Shown piece by piece: positions 8,631-17,355 of a stretch of DNA of 32,123 nt; the first letter of the stretch is position 1, and each line of letters starts with the position of its first letter. A program made the position numbers and the translations under genes. The stretch spans positions 1 through 32,123 of the forward strand of contig CAMDAB010000032.1 of assembly GCA_945888475.1 (NCBI GenBank). The letters are read 5' to 3'. Below the pieces are notes generated by a model. The model saw only the letters and a program-made list of their open reading frames with translations, did no database searches and was not told the origin of the DNA. The DNA is from Saprospira grandis DSM 2844 (lineage in GTDB: Bacteria > Bacteroidota > Bacteroidia > Chitinophagales > Saprospiraceae).

Positions 8631-9050
8631 ATAAAAAGCCTAGATATCTTACAAAAATTGAAAATTTTCTCTTTTATTACTTCGCAATATCCTGGATTTA
8701 TTGTTGAAACAGGCTTATGTTTTAACTATCATTTTTTGTGTAATGATTGGTGTATCATATAGATATTTGCTGTAATTGCCAATTGCATTTACATTAAAAA
8801 AATATAACTTTTGATATGGCTCTTTTTCACTGACTGCCTTAGAAAACCTCACTCTAGTCATTTTTGACGACAGCACTTATCTGCGTTTTCTGCCTTGACA
8901 GATTAAAAATCTTTTAATTGAACCCGAAGGCTCCGCGAAGCGAAATCATATCATTACTTGTGAAAAGTTACTTTTAAAAATTCAAGAAAGGATTTTCTTT
9001 TTGATTTTTAGCGGATCAACTTTATTGGTCATTCACTTTTCTATCAATAC
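8631..9050. other. Gene-free stretch between convergent transcripts
   Basis: No ORF with coding character, RNA gene, operator copy or repeat was found in this AT-rich stretch between two terminators. It may hold degraded sequence. Confidence 0.5.
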
Positions 9051-9073
9051 AAAAAAGCCACCCTAAGGTGGCT
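9051..9073 (-). terminator. Terminator of the susC-susD-SGBP-GH16 operon
   Basis: AGCCACC and GGTGGCT pair around a CTAA loop. Read on the minus strand the hairpin is followed by a run of T. It lies 43 bases past the GH16 stop. Confidence 0.88.
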
Positions 9074-9115
9074 AAAAATGGGCTTATTTGAAATTGTTTT
9101 ATCCGAATCTTAAAA

Positions 9116-10189
9116 CTATTGAAATACCCTAACGTAGTCGACAACCATTTTTTGAGGAAAAACGGTTGTTGCATCTGGGTTTCCTGGCCAGTTTCCACCT
9201 ACAGCCACATTGAAAATTAAGAAAAACTTTTCGTCGAACTCGGCCAAATCGGCAGCTGTAGTATTCAAAACATGGTATTGGATATTATCGCGATACCATT
9301 TGATAGAATTAGTGTCCCAAACAATAGAAAAAACATGAAACTCATCGTTAAATCTTCCATTGCTCAAAGTATTCGAAGCGCCTGATTGTACTCTTTGTCC
9401 ATTGGGATCGGCCCAATGTGCTGTGCCATGAACAGTTTTATCTGATGCTGTTCCACCAACCATTTCCATGATGTCAATCTCTCCGCAGGCAGGCCAACTT
9501 ACTGTGCTGATGTTGTCACCTAACATCCAGAGCGCAGGCCAAATTCCCTGTCCAAATGGCATTTTTGCTCTAATATCAATCCGTCCGTATTTAAAGGATT
9601 TAAGCCCTTGTGTCTTGATTCTGGATGATGTATAGTTCTGTCCGCCAAAACTTTCCTGCTTTGCTGTAATGGTCAATAATCCATTTTCAACCGTGGCGTT
9701 ATCCGTTTTGTAATATTCAAGTTCATTGTTTCCCCAACCCCAATTGCCATTTCCAATATCATATGTCCAATCGGCAGATATACTATTGCCATCGAATTCA
9801 TCGTTCCATACCAAGGTCATGTTTGGGTAACTGAGTGGGGTGCTGTAGCCCTGATTGATTAGGGAATCGGCATTAACACTGACCGTATCAAATTTTTCGA
9901 TAAAATCGTTGAATGTGGTATGAGCACGGGATTTGATACGGTAAGTTCCGCTCTGTGTATAGGTATAATCAGCAATTCCGTCATTTGTTAGTATAACGGT
10001 GGAATCATTATTCCTAAAAAAAGTAACGGTATAAAAGTTGACTTTGTCGGCCTGTGCAATCACCCCCACATTTGCCCCATTGACCGCGACAGTAGTTCTT
10101 AAATTTTCCGGCAGTACTACCGTTTGAATAGCTGGTTTTTTGCAGTTGACAAAAAGTAATAGTCCGAAAATAAAAACTATGAATTTCAT
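9116..10189 (-). CDS. GH16 endo-beta-glucanase (laminarinase-type) lipoprotein
   Basis: This 357-residue lipoprotein has the lipobox LFVNC (Cys16). Residues about 22-108 form a small beta-sandwich (PKD/Ig-like). The GH16 jelly roll runs from about 120 to the end: LVWNDEFDG at 126, WGWGNNELEYY at 150, RIDIRAKMPFGQGIWPALWM at 203-222, and the catalytic motif GEIDIMEMVG with nucleophile Glu237 and acid/base Glu242. The extra Met in ExDxME is the beta-bulge form seen in laminarinases and lichenases acting on beta-1,3(4)-glucan. It is last in the susCD operon, 10 bases after the surface lipoprotein gene, and should cut polymer at the cell surface before SusCD import. GH16 is sure; the exact linkage preference is not. 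Confidence 0.93.
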   Translation of the reverse strand: MKFIVFIFGLLLFVNCKKPAIQTVVLPENLRTTVAVNGANVGVIAQADKVNFYTVTFFRNNDSTVILTNDGIADYTYTQSGTYRIKSRAHTTFNDFIEKFDTVSVNADSLINQGYSTPLSYPNMTLVWNDEFDGNSISADWTYDIGNGNWGWGNNELEYYKTDNATVENGLLTITAKQESFGGQNYTSSRIKTQGLKSFKYGRIDIRAKMPFGQGIWPALWMLGDNISTVSWPACGEIDIMEMVGGTASDKTVHGTAHWADPNGQRVQSGASNTLSNGRFNDEFHVFSIVWDTNSIKWYRDNIQYHVLNTTAADLAEFDEKFFLIFNVAVGGNWPGNPDATTVFPQKMVVDYVRVFQ

Positions 10190-10199
10190 ATTAAGTTAT

Positions 10200-11528
10200 T
10201 TATTGTTGAATAATATCATCGATGTAGAAAGTGCCGGCATTCGCTAGGTTCCAGCCTGGGAAAAGCACGAGTCGGTCATACACTCCGGATGCAGACCCTG
10301 TGAAATCGACAGAAATGTTTTGCCAGTTGTTAGCGGAAGTTACATTTACATCCAAAACAACAAAATCATTTGTATTGCTCGAATTTTCAACTTTTACCCT
10401 GAATGTTCCTGTCGTTGGCGCCCAAACTTTGAGCGCAATATTTGTATTTGTTGAAAAGTCGAGCGGATCTGTCAGGTCGAAATAAAAGCCCGACCAGGTT
10501 TGATTTCCATGAACTGTCTCTAATACTTTTGAACTTGTATTAATACCCGTCGGATCGGGATTATTGATAACTGCAGTAGTACTGTTACCGAAAACCGTAA
10601 TACCCTGGACCGTACTTTCAAAATTGATTGGCAGACTCATTGTTGGTGTATTATTACCACCACTTACAAACCCATCAGGAATCAATTTCAAATACCACAT
10701 TAGTCCGCCAGCATGATGCTTATACTGCAACCAAAGGGAGGTGTCGGTAAGTGCAATAATTTTGTAGGTATGAACACCACTGTAAAATCCGATGAAAGCA
10801 TCATTTGAAATACTCAGGGTCGTATCGTTGCCTTCGGTCAATGTCCATGTTTCACCAATCTTATTATTATAAGGCGCTGTATAGTCACCTAGGTTTTGAT
10901 AGGATCCCGGAAAATTTGCTGCCAATGAATTATGAACATATACACTGCTGTTGTTTAGCATGTCGAATTTAAATTCATTCAAATAAAAGGTGTATCGGTC
11001 ATCATAAAGTCCTACATTTTCCTTGTCATTAGCACCGGCAGCCCACCATTGTGGATAATTTCCAGCTGTGCCTACAGGATCGGGACCAACGCCAAAATGT
11101 GCTGGTACCAGTGAATCAATATGCCAGGTTTTGAAACCGGGACCATTAATCCCGCCTGTCAGACTATTAAAAAGAGGATTGTCCAGCAAGGTAAAATCTG
11201 TTTGTGCAATCTGAATTTGCTGAGTGCTTGAAACGCTGCCACCTTTTGTGAAAATGGTCAATTTTACTGAATAGCTTCCTGCATAAGGATAAATTCCACG
11301 TACATTGCTTCCATCGGCACTCAGTCCGTTTCCTAAATCCCATTTAGCAATTACATTTGGATTAGTAGCCCTAAATTCTATGATATTGTTGCTTGTAGCA
11401 CTTGCCGAATAAGTAAAAGCTGCATCTTCCGACTTGGGAGGGTCGCCTAGCGCAGGCTCATATTTTTTGCAGGAAACTGTGAGCATTAATGCAAACAATA
11501 ATAACAGAAGGAATTGTATATTTTTCAT
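10200..11528 (-). CDS. Surface glycan-binding lipoprotein with PKD and CBM-like domains
   Basis: The start at 11528 (MKNIQFLLLLLFALML) is chosen because it leads straight into a signal peptide with lipobox LTVSC (Cys20). The longer in-frame start at 11564 would add 12 polar residues and overlap susD. The 442-residue protein has a PKD-like domain (about 35-110; AKWDLGNG, then YAGSYSVKLTI). A middle beta domain follows (about 115-300; WWAAGANDKENVGLYDD, GETWTLTEG, WLQYKHHAGGLMWYLKLIPDG). It closes with a carbohydrate-binding-module-like jelly roll (about 305-442; FESTVQG, ALKVWAPTTGTFRVKVE, GTFYIDDI). It starts 11 bases after susD and precedes GH16. This is the usual SusE/SGBP position in laminarin loci, so it most likely holds glucan for SusCD. 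No catalytic motif is visible. Confidence 0.83.
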   Translation of the reverse strand: MKNIQFLLLLLFALMLTVSCKKYEPALGDPPKSEDAAFTYSASATSNNIIEFRATNPNVIAKWDLGNGLSADGSNVRGIYPYAGSYSVKLTIFTKGGSVSSTQQIQIAQTDFTLLDNPLFNSLTGGINGPGFKTWHIDSLVPAHFGVGPDPVGTAGNYPQWWAAGANDKENVGLYDDRYTFYLNEFKFDMLNNSSVYVHNSLAANFPGSYQNLGDYTAPYNNKIGETWTLTEGNDTTLSISNDAFIGFYSGVHTYKIIALTDTSLWLQYKHHAGGLMWYLKLIPDGFVSGGNNTPTMSLPINFESTVQGITVFGNSTTAVINNPDPTGINTSSKVLETVHGNQTWSGFYFDLTDPLDFSTNTNIALKVWAPTTGTFRVKVENSSNTNDFVVLDVNVTSANNWQNISVDFTGSASGVYDRLVLFPGWNLANAGTFYIDDIIQQ

Positions 11529-11539
11529 GATAATTGCTT

Positions 11540-13009
11540 TTAATAACCTGAATTTTGATTCCATTTACCTCCTGCGAGGTCTATTTCAATTTGCGGAATT
11601 GGAAATAGTTCATGTTTATTTAACTGAAAACCACTGATATTTGTTGCAGCCTGTCCGGTTCTTACTAAATCGAAAAATCTATGTCCTTCGCAAGCAAGTT
11701 CCAAACGGCGTTCATTCCATATTTCCTGTACTGAACTGATATTGATACTTGACATACCAACTCTGTTGCGTACCTGATTTAAATAATTTTGAGCAGAGCC
11801 ACTGTTGCCATTTTGAAAATGGGCCTCTGCAGCCATAAGTAATACATCTGCATATCTGATTACTCGGTAGTTCACAGGACTGGTTAAATCGTCGTCGGGT
11901 AAACCAATCTCACCCTGTCTTTTAATATATTTATTGTTGTAAAAACCAGTATGACCACCTGCGCCAACAGCATAAGTTATGGATGCGGCATTCGGCTGAG
12001 CAGCAATAAAGGCATCAATGTCTAAAACAGTCAGGTCTCTTCTTGGGTCATTTGAAGCAAAGGCATCGTACAGATTTTGTGTAGGCAGATTGTAACTATT
12101 TCCATCGCCATAAACAGGCCCATTGTATTGTCTGATTCCATGAAAACCGGGACCGGCATTTCCTTCCAAACAAACCAGACAGCCATAGCCTCCGCCTTCT
12201 GCTCCAGAGTATTGCACATCAAAAACTGTTTCGCTATTGTTCTCATTGGCAACGCTAAACAGGTCTGCATAATCCGCAATAAGGCTATAAGTGCCGCTGT
12301 TGATAACTTCGTCCAGAATTTGAGCAGATTGGGAAAATTTATTCTGATAGAGGTAAACTTTTCCGAGTAGTGATTGCGCAGCACCCTTTGTTGCGCTACC
12401 TTTGGCTCTGGCAATAACTGGAAGTACTGCAGCAGACTCAATCAAATCTTGCTCAATCTGCGCATAAACTTCCGATTTTGGAGATCTGTCCAATTGAGTT
12501 ACTTCGCTTGCGCCAATGCGTCGGTCAATGACCAATGGAACATCACCAAAGAATTTGACCAATTCGAAATAATAAAATGCCCTAAGGAATTTGGCCTCAG
12601 CTAAAATTTGATCTTTACCGCTGAAGTCGATGCTGTTTTGAAATTCCAAAATGTAATTGGCACGAGTTATACCAGCGTAATTCCAGCGCATCAGGCTGCG
12701 AAGTTCGTTGTTCACAGCGCCATGGGTCATTGCATCGATTTGGTGCAGGCCTTCGGTGTCATTTGCACTTTCGCCGCCAGCGATGGTGTTATCGGATGCA
12801 ATTTCGCCAATCCAGACCGATAGGAAAGAGGCCTGCAGTAGGTCGTAAGCGCCAACCAAAGCTCTTTCGTAATCATCGGGAGTCTGAAAATAATTTTCGG
12901 CATCCTGACCATAAGGCGGATTTACATCCAAAAACTTTTTACATCCGCTGAACCCTAAAAAGGTTAATGCTAGTAAAAGTAATTTTGAGTTAATCAATAG
13001 TCTTTTCAT
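11540..13009 (-). CDS. susD: SusD/RagB-family glycan-binding lipoprotein
   Basis: This 489-residue lipoprotein has the lipobox GFSGC (Cys23), then KKFLDVNPP, the standard SusD opening. The N-terminal SusD-like region includes YERALVGAYDLLQ and RANYILEF; TPR-like helices follow (AEAKFLRAFYYFELVKFFGDVPL). The C-terminal RagB/SusD region carries YRVIRYADVLLMAAEAH, YLNQVRNRVGM and ERRLELACEGHRFFDLVRTG, all hallmarks of the family. It acts as the lid of the SusC channel at the outer membrane and captures oligosaccharide. It starts 4 bases after the susC stop. Confidence 0.95.
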   Translation of the reverse strand: MKRLLINSKLLLLALTFLGFSGCKKFLDVNPPYGQDAENYFQTPDDYERALVGAYDLLQASFLSVWIGEIASDNTIAGGESANDTEGLHQIDAMTHGAVNNELRSLMRWNYAGITRANYILEFQNSIDFSGKDQILAEAKFLRAFYYFELVKFFGDVPLVIDRRIGASEVTQLDRSPKSEVYAQIEQDLIESAAVLPVIARAKGSATKGAAQSLLGKVYLYQNKFSQSAQILDEVINSGTYSLIADYADLFSVANENNSETVFDVQYSGAEGGGYGCLVCLEGNAGPGFHGIRQYNGPVYGDGNSYNLPTQNLYDAFASNDPRRDLTVLDIDAFIAAQPNAASITYAVGAGGHTGFYNNKYIKRQGEIGLPDDDLTSPVNYRVIRYADVLLMAAEAHFQNGNSGSAQNYLNQVRNRVGMSSINISSVQEIWNERRLELACEGHRFFDLVRTGQAATNISGFQLNKHELFPIPQIEIDLAGGKWNQNSGY

Positions 13010-13013
13010 TGTC

Positions 13014-16000
13014 TTAAAATTTTAAAATTACACCACCCATAATTGTTTTTGCCTGAGGATAAAATCCGAAGTCAACCCCCGAGGAAAGGGTGCCGGCTGT
13101 TGGACCGATGTCCGGATCGAATCCTTTATATTTGGTGATCGTGAAAAGATTATTTGCTGCAACATAGAATCTAAGTGATTCTGTTTTAGCTTTTTTCAGT
13201 AGCTTCGAAGGCAATGTATAACCCAGTTGTATATTTCTGAGTCTTAAAAATGATCCATCTTCCACATAGTAATTGGAAAAAACATTGTTTCTGCTTGGTT
13301 CAACAGTGAGTCGTGGATGAATGTTGCTTGTACCAGGACCTGTCCATCTGTCAATTACATAATCCAACTGATTGGCATATGGTTGATTTCTTTCGTAATT
13401 TCTGATAATTTCCTGACCGATCGCTGCATAGAGATTAGCAGAAAGATCGAATCCTTTGAAAAACAAAGAAAGTGAAAAACCAAATACAGCATCGGGAATT
13501 GCAGAACCGAGCATTTTTTTGTCTGTGTCATTGCTGAAGTTAATTACACCATCGCCATTTTGATCAACAAATCTGAAATCGCCAGGTTTAGCACCATCCT
13601 GAACAACTGTAGAAGCATCGATTTCTTCCTGCGATTGAAATATACCGGACGTTTCATATCCATGGAAATAACCTATTGAAAAACCTTCTTCGAATCTTGT
13701 TGCAACATTTCCACCGACTCCGAAATAAGCACCAGGTAAATAATCAACTCCTTCAGGTACTTTAGTTACAATGTTATTAAGCAAAGTTGTGTTAAAATTC
13801 AGGCTGTACTTAAATGTATTAAGTATAGTAGAATTATATCCCAATTCAATTTCGAAACCTTTATTACTTACATTTCCGGCATTGATAAAAGGAGCTGCAC
13901 CGCCAGGACCATAGGAGCCAATTACTGCAGAAACATCGGGTTGGAAGAGTAAGTTGTATGTATTTTTGATAAAATAATTCACTGTCAGGTCAAGCGATTT
14001 GAAAAAGGTCAGATCCAAACCTGCATTAAATTGCCCGGTTGTTTCCCACTTTAGGTCGGGATTCGATGCTCTGCCCAGTGCAACACCAGTAGTAATCACA
14101 TCATCAAAAACATAGACACCTTCGCCATTGAGCAGCGCACGATAAGCAAAATTAGCTATCTGGTCATTGCCCGAAATGCCATAACTTAGTCTCAGTTTAC
14201 AAAAATCGATAAATTTACTATTGAAAAAATCTTCTTCAGAGATGAGCCATGCTCCAGAAATAGTAGGAAAATAGCCGTAACGATTATTTTTACCAAATTT
14301 ACTCGATCCGTCCGAACGTAAAATTCCAGATAATAGATATTTTGAATTGTAGGCATATTCCGCTCTGAGGAATGCCGAAAGCAGCCTTTCAGTAAATTCA
14401 AATGAACCAGTATTGTTTAAGTATCCGCCAGCAGCCGTATTGGCCGAAATGTCAGCAAACTCAATGGAATTGTTAGGAATATTAAAAGCCGTTCCGTTCA
14501 GTGCATTGCCTTTTCGGTGAAAAACACTGATACCGCCTGTGGCTTTAATCTTATGCAGACTATCAATATTTTGTTCGTAATTTAAGAAAGCCTCATAGTT
14601 CAAGTCGGTGAAAGTGGCACGCTGCTCAAAAACAGAGGAACCTCTTTCTACAAAAACATTGTCTGCTATTTCAACCTGTGGAGCATCCAAATCGGCATTC
14701 AGAGCAGTATTGGCGTATTTGCCTGTACCATACCATGCCAAAGGAGAAAATACCTTGGTGTCGACCATAGCAAAGTTATAATTCAACCTGTTGGTGAAAA
14801 ATAAATTTTTGGTGATTTTGTACTGAAGTTCCTCTTTGCCCACAAATTTATTAGCCCATGTAAAATTGTAGGTGTTTTCAATTTGAGCAATCGGATTGAT
14901 AATATCGGCTACTTCTTCCAAATAGCTATAGTTGCCATCCGGTGTTCTGATTGGTTCATTCGGGAAAGCATTGATTGTATTATACAGAACAGAGCCAATT
15001 CCGTTTTCGGGTAATCCTTTGCGGTATTCGTTTGAGAATAATAGAACTGAATTTAGCTGCCAACGCTCGTTCAAATCGGAACTGATATTTGCTTTGCCAT
15101 TGTAACGCGAAAAGTGAGCCTTGTCTCTGCCAACAATACCATCCTGATTATAATAGGTCAAACCCAATGAATAGCGGGTAGATTTTGAACCACCGCTCAT
15201 CGATAGATTGTAGTTTTGTATCGGGACAGTTGAAAAAATACTATCCTGCCAGCTAGTACCGATACCCAAGCCAGTATTGTTGAAAGGCAATGGCTGACCT
15301 GCAGTACCGAACATTTCATTTTTGATGACTGCATATTCTTCGGCGCTAAGCAAATTCAATTTTTTTGCAGTCTGCTGAAAGCCAACATAGGTAGAAAATT
15401 CAAATTTGGGTTTCGAATTCAATTGTCCTTTTTTGGTTTCTATTATAATGACGCCATTTGCTGCTCTTACACCATATATACCTGCAGTAGCGTCTTTTAG
15501 TACATTTATTGACTCTATATCATTAGGATTCAGAGCATTCAGACCTTCCGAATCATAAATAACACCATCCACAAGGATAAGTGGGTCATTATCGCCAAAG
15601 GTTGAAAGACCTCTGATTCTAATGCTTGAGGAACCACCGGGAGATCCAGAATTGGTATTAATGCTTACGCCAGCAACCTTACCTTGTAAGGCCTGATCTA
15701 CACGTGACATATTCATCTTCTCAAGGTCTTCTCCTTTTACCCTTGAACTGGCACCTGTTAGTTCTTTTGCTTTTACCCTACCATAGCCAATGACAACAAT
15801 CTCATCCTTTATTATTTCTTCAGGCTTCATAGAAATGTTGAGTTCTGCTCTTCCTGCCAGCAAAATTTCCTGACTCTGATAACCCACATAGGAAAACAGA
15901 AGTATTACTTCAGTATTATTTTCATATTCTAAAAGAAAATTACCCTCAATGTCTGTGTTTGTACCTATTTGGGTGCCTTTTATAATAATAGATACGCTTG

Positions 16001-16112
16001 GTAGTCCCTGGCTGTTTTCATCGCTTACATTTCCTTTCACAGTTTTTAATTGAGCATAAGAATTGAATGCGAAAAAAACTAATAAGACTACTAAAAATTG
16101 ATATACTTTCAT
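13014..16112 (-). CDS. susC: SusC/RagA-family TonB-linked outer membrane importer
   Basis: The protein has 1032 residues, the usual size. After the signal peptide (to about SYAQ, residue 21) comes a carboxypeptidase-regulatory-like domain (about 22-105; VKGNVSDENSQGLPSVSIII). Next is the SusC signature DEIVVIGYG near 107, then the plug (about 120-230; MNMSRVDQALQGKVAGVSI, SSIRIRGLSTFGDNDPLILV, INVLKDATAGIYGVRAANGV). The remainder is the beta-barrel, ending in a C-terminal Phe (GGVILKF). It imports glucan oligosaccharides with SusD using TonB-transmitted energy. It leads the susC-susD-SGBP-GH16 operon. A 25-bp palindromic operator begins 31 bases upstream of the start codon. Confidence 0.96.
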   Translation of the reverse strand: MKVYQFLVVLLVFFAFNSYAQLKTVKGNVSDENSQGLPSVSIIIKGTQIGTNTDIEGNFLLEYENNTEVILLFSYVGYQSQEILLAGRAELNISMKPEEIIKDEIVVIGYGRVKAKELTGASSRVKGEDLEKMNMSRVDQALQGKVAGVSINTNSGSPGGSSSIRIRGLSTFGDNDPLILVDGVIYDSEGLNALNPNDIESINVLKDATAGIYGVRAANGVIIIETKKGQLNSKPKFEFSTYVGFQQTAKKLNLLSAEEYAVIKNEMFGTAGQPLPFNNTGLGIGTSWQDSIFSTVPIQNYNLSMSGGSKSTRYSLGLTYYNQDGIVGRDKAHFSRYNGKANISSDLNERWQLNSVLLFSNEYRKGLPENGIGSVLYNTINAFPNEPIRTPDGNYSYLEEVADIINPIAQIENTYNFTWANKFVGKEELQYKITKNLFFTNRLNYNFAMVDTKVFSPLAWYGTGKYANTALNADLDAPQVEIADNVFVERGSSVFEQRATFTDLNYEAFLNYEQNIDSLHKIKATGGISVFHRKGNALNGTAFNIPNNSIEFADISANTAAGGYLNNTGSFEFTERLLSAFLRAEYAYNSKYLLSGILRSDGSSKFGKNNRYGYFPTISGAWLISEEDFFNSKFIDFCKLRLSYGISGNDQIANFAYRALLNGEGVYVFDDVITTGVALGRASNPDLKWETTGQFNAGLDLTFFKSLDLTVNYFIKNTYNLLFQPDVSAVIGSYGPGGAAPFINAGNVSNKGFEIELGYNSTILNTFKYSLNFNTTLLNNIVTKVPEGVDYLPGAYFGVGGNVATRFEEGFSIGYFHGYETSGIFQSQEEIDASTVVQDGAKPGDFRFVDQNGDGVINFSNDTDKKMLGSAIPDAVFGFSLSLFFKGFDLSANLYAAIGQEIIRNYERNQPYANQLDYVIDRWTGPGTSNIHPRLTVEPSRNNVFSNYYVEDGSFLRLRNIQLGYTLPSKLLKKAKTESLRFYVAANNLFTITKYKGFDPDIGPTAGTLSSGVDFGFYPQAKTIMGGVILKF

Positions 16113-16142
16113 AAGCTTTTATTTTGATAGGCTAAAAATATG

Positions 16143-16167
16143 ACTTTTTGTAAAATTTACAAAAAGT
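16143..16167. promoter_or_regulatory. Operator palindrome upstream of susC
   Basis: This is a perfect inverted repeat with 12-bp arms (ACTTTTTGTAAA and TTTACAAAAAGT) around a single A, the longest of the set. The core TTGTAAAATTTACAA differs from the 7578-7598 core at one base. It lies only 31 bases from the susC start, so a bound protein could control initiation or block elongation. Confidence 0.72.
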
Positions 16168-16457
16168 ATCCCTATTTATTTTTTATTTTAAAAAATTAGA
16201 AAAGCTTTTGTCTGCTTGTTGCAGAATTTTATACTTGAGATGTCGCAATACAAAATATTATATTATTTTTCATTTAATTTTTTTTAGTATGTTTTATTAT
16301 TACGAAACAAGAAATAACAGCGCTAAAATAGCTTTAAAATTTTAATGTTTGCTGCATGCGAAGTGATTATATCTGACGATAAAGTTTTTAATATACGTTC
16401 AATATATATTTATTTTTAAAAAAAAAATATAATTTGTTTAAAAAAAACAAAAAAAAA
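16168..16457. other. AT-rich divergent intergenic DNA between susC and rhodopsin
   Basis: No gene is visible. The stretch contains long A and T tracts, densest at 16410-16455 just upstream of the rhodopsin promoter, where they could act as an UP-like element. No second operator copy was seen, and no clear TAnnTTTG box for susC was found on the minus strand. Confidence 0.5.
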
Positions 16458-16490
16458 TTGTTCAAAACTCAAACAAAAAATATATGTTTG
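16458..16490 (+). promoter_or_regulatory. Rhodopsin promoter
   Basis: TTG (16458-16460) and TATGTTTG (16483-16490) match the -33 and -7 consensus with a 22-base spacer. A-tracts lie just upstream. The mRNA leader would be roughly 60 bases. Confidence 0.5.
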
Positions 16491-16556
16491 TGTTAGCTTA
16501 TCGGAGTATCCCGAAAATCCTTAAGAGTAGGGTAACATATTTAATAACTAATCATT

Positions 16557-17273
16557 ATGGACAATTCAGTAATCGCGCCAGACAATTATGTAGCTTTTAC
16601 ATTTTTTATTGGCACAATGGCAATGATGGCAGCATCTGTTTTTTTCTTTTTAGAATTAAGCAACACATCTCAAAAATGGAGAACCTCAGTTCTAGTTTCA
16701 GGATTGATTACTTTCATTGCAGCAGTACATTATTATTACATGAGAGGTTACAACCTTGAGACTGGAGATTCACCTACTTTTTTCCGTTATGTCGACTGGA
16801 TTTTAACTGTGCCGCTTATGTGTGTTGAGTTTTACTTAATTACAAAAAAAGCAGGTGCAAAAATTGGTCTTTTGTGGAAATTGATTGCCGCTTCTCTTGT
16901 TATGTTATTGACAGGTTACGTTGGTGAGGTATTACACAGAGATGCCAGTGTATTATGGGGCGTTTTATCTGGTTTAGCTTATTTCTACATCGTTTACCTT
17001 GTTTGGTTTGGTGAAGTTGCTAAATTGGCTCAAAATGCTGGACCTCAAGTAGCAAAAGCTACTAATATTTTAGCTTGGTTTGTACTTGTAGGTTGGGCTA
17101 TTTATCCTTTAGGTTACATCCTTGGAACTCCTGGTGGTTTATTCGGATGGCAGCCAGTTGCAGATACTGCAGCAGCTTTAAAGGCTATGGATATTGTTTA
17201 CAACATTGCTGACGCTATCAACAAAATCGGTTTTGGTCTAGTAATTTATGCTTTGAGTAGAAGCGAAGACTAG
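16557..17273 (+). CDS. Proteorhodopsin, light-driven outward proton pump
   Basis: This 238-residue retinal protein has seven hydrophobic helices. Helix C carries the DTE motif of a proton pump: Asp80 (acceptor, Asp97 of proteorhodopsin), Thr84 and Glu91 (donor, Glu108), with Arg77 before it. Met88 is at tuning position 105, as in flavobacterial green-absorbing types. His58 (YMR-preceding His of helix B) can pair with Asp80. Lys223 in DAINKIGF binds retinal, with Asp219 as second counter-ion. Trp180, Tyr183 and Pro184 line the pocket. Gly135 in LWGVLSG aligns with Trp138 of bacteriorhodopsin and Gly156 of xanthorhodopsin, so the side window for an antenna carotenoid may be open. The start at 16557 sits right before helix A with no signal peptide. 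The retinal-forming enzyme follows directly downstream. Confidence 0.96.
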   Translation: MDNSVIAPDNYVAFTFFIGTMAMMAASVFFFLELSNTSQKWRTSVLVSGLITFIAAVHYYYMRGYNLETGDSPTFFRYVDWILTVPLMCVEFYLITKKAGAKIGLLWKLIAASLVMLLTGYVGEVLHRDASVLWGVLSGLAYFYIVYLVWFGEVAKLAQNAGPQVAKATNILAWFVLVGWAIYPLGYILGTPGGLFGWQPVADTAAALKAMDIVYNIADAINKIGFGLVIYALSRSED

Positions 17274-17290
17274 TCTAGTTAACTACAACT

Positions 17291-17332
17291 AAATAGAGGT
17301 GCATTTCTGGTAATTGCACCTCTATTTTTTTT
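17291..17332 (+). terminator. Strong hairpin terminator between rhodopsin and crtY-blh
   Basis: AAATAGAGGTGCA and TGCACCTCTATTT form a perfect 13-bp stem with an 11-base loop followed by a T tract. It begins 18 bases after the rhodopsin stop and ends 23 bases before the next start codon, so downstream expression probably relies on read-through. Confidence 0.9.
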
Positions 17333-17355
17333 AATCAAATACTAATCTATGAAAT

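Noticed and set aside
8631..9050. Possible RNA gene or gene remnant in the gap before the GH16 operon
   Set aside because: No tRNA-like fold, no conserved motif and no coding frame could be found by eye.
12031..12441. 136-residue minus-strand ORF inside susD
   Set aside because: Shadow frame of a clear SusD gene with no family features.
16484..16759. 91-residue ORF overlapping the rhodopsin start
   Set aside because: It is in another frame over the rhodopsin gene, begins inside the -7 box and has no coding character.
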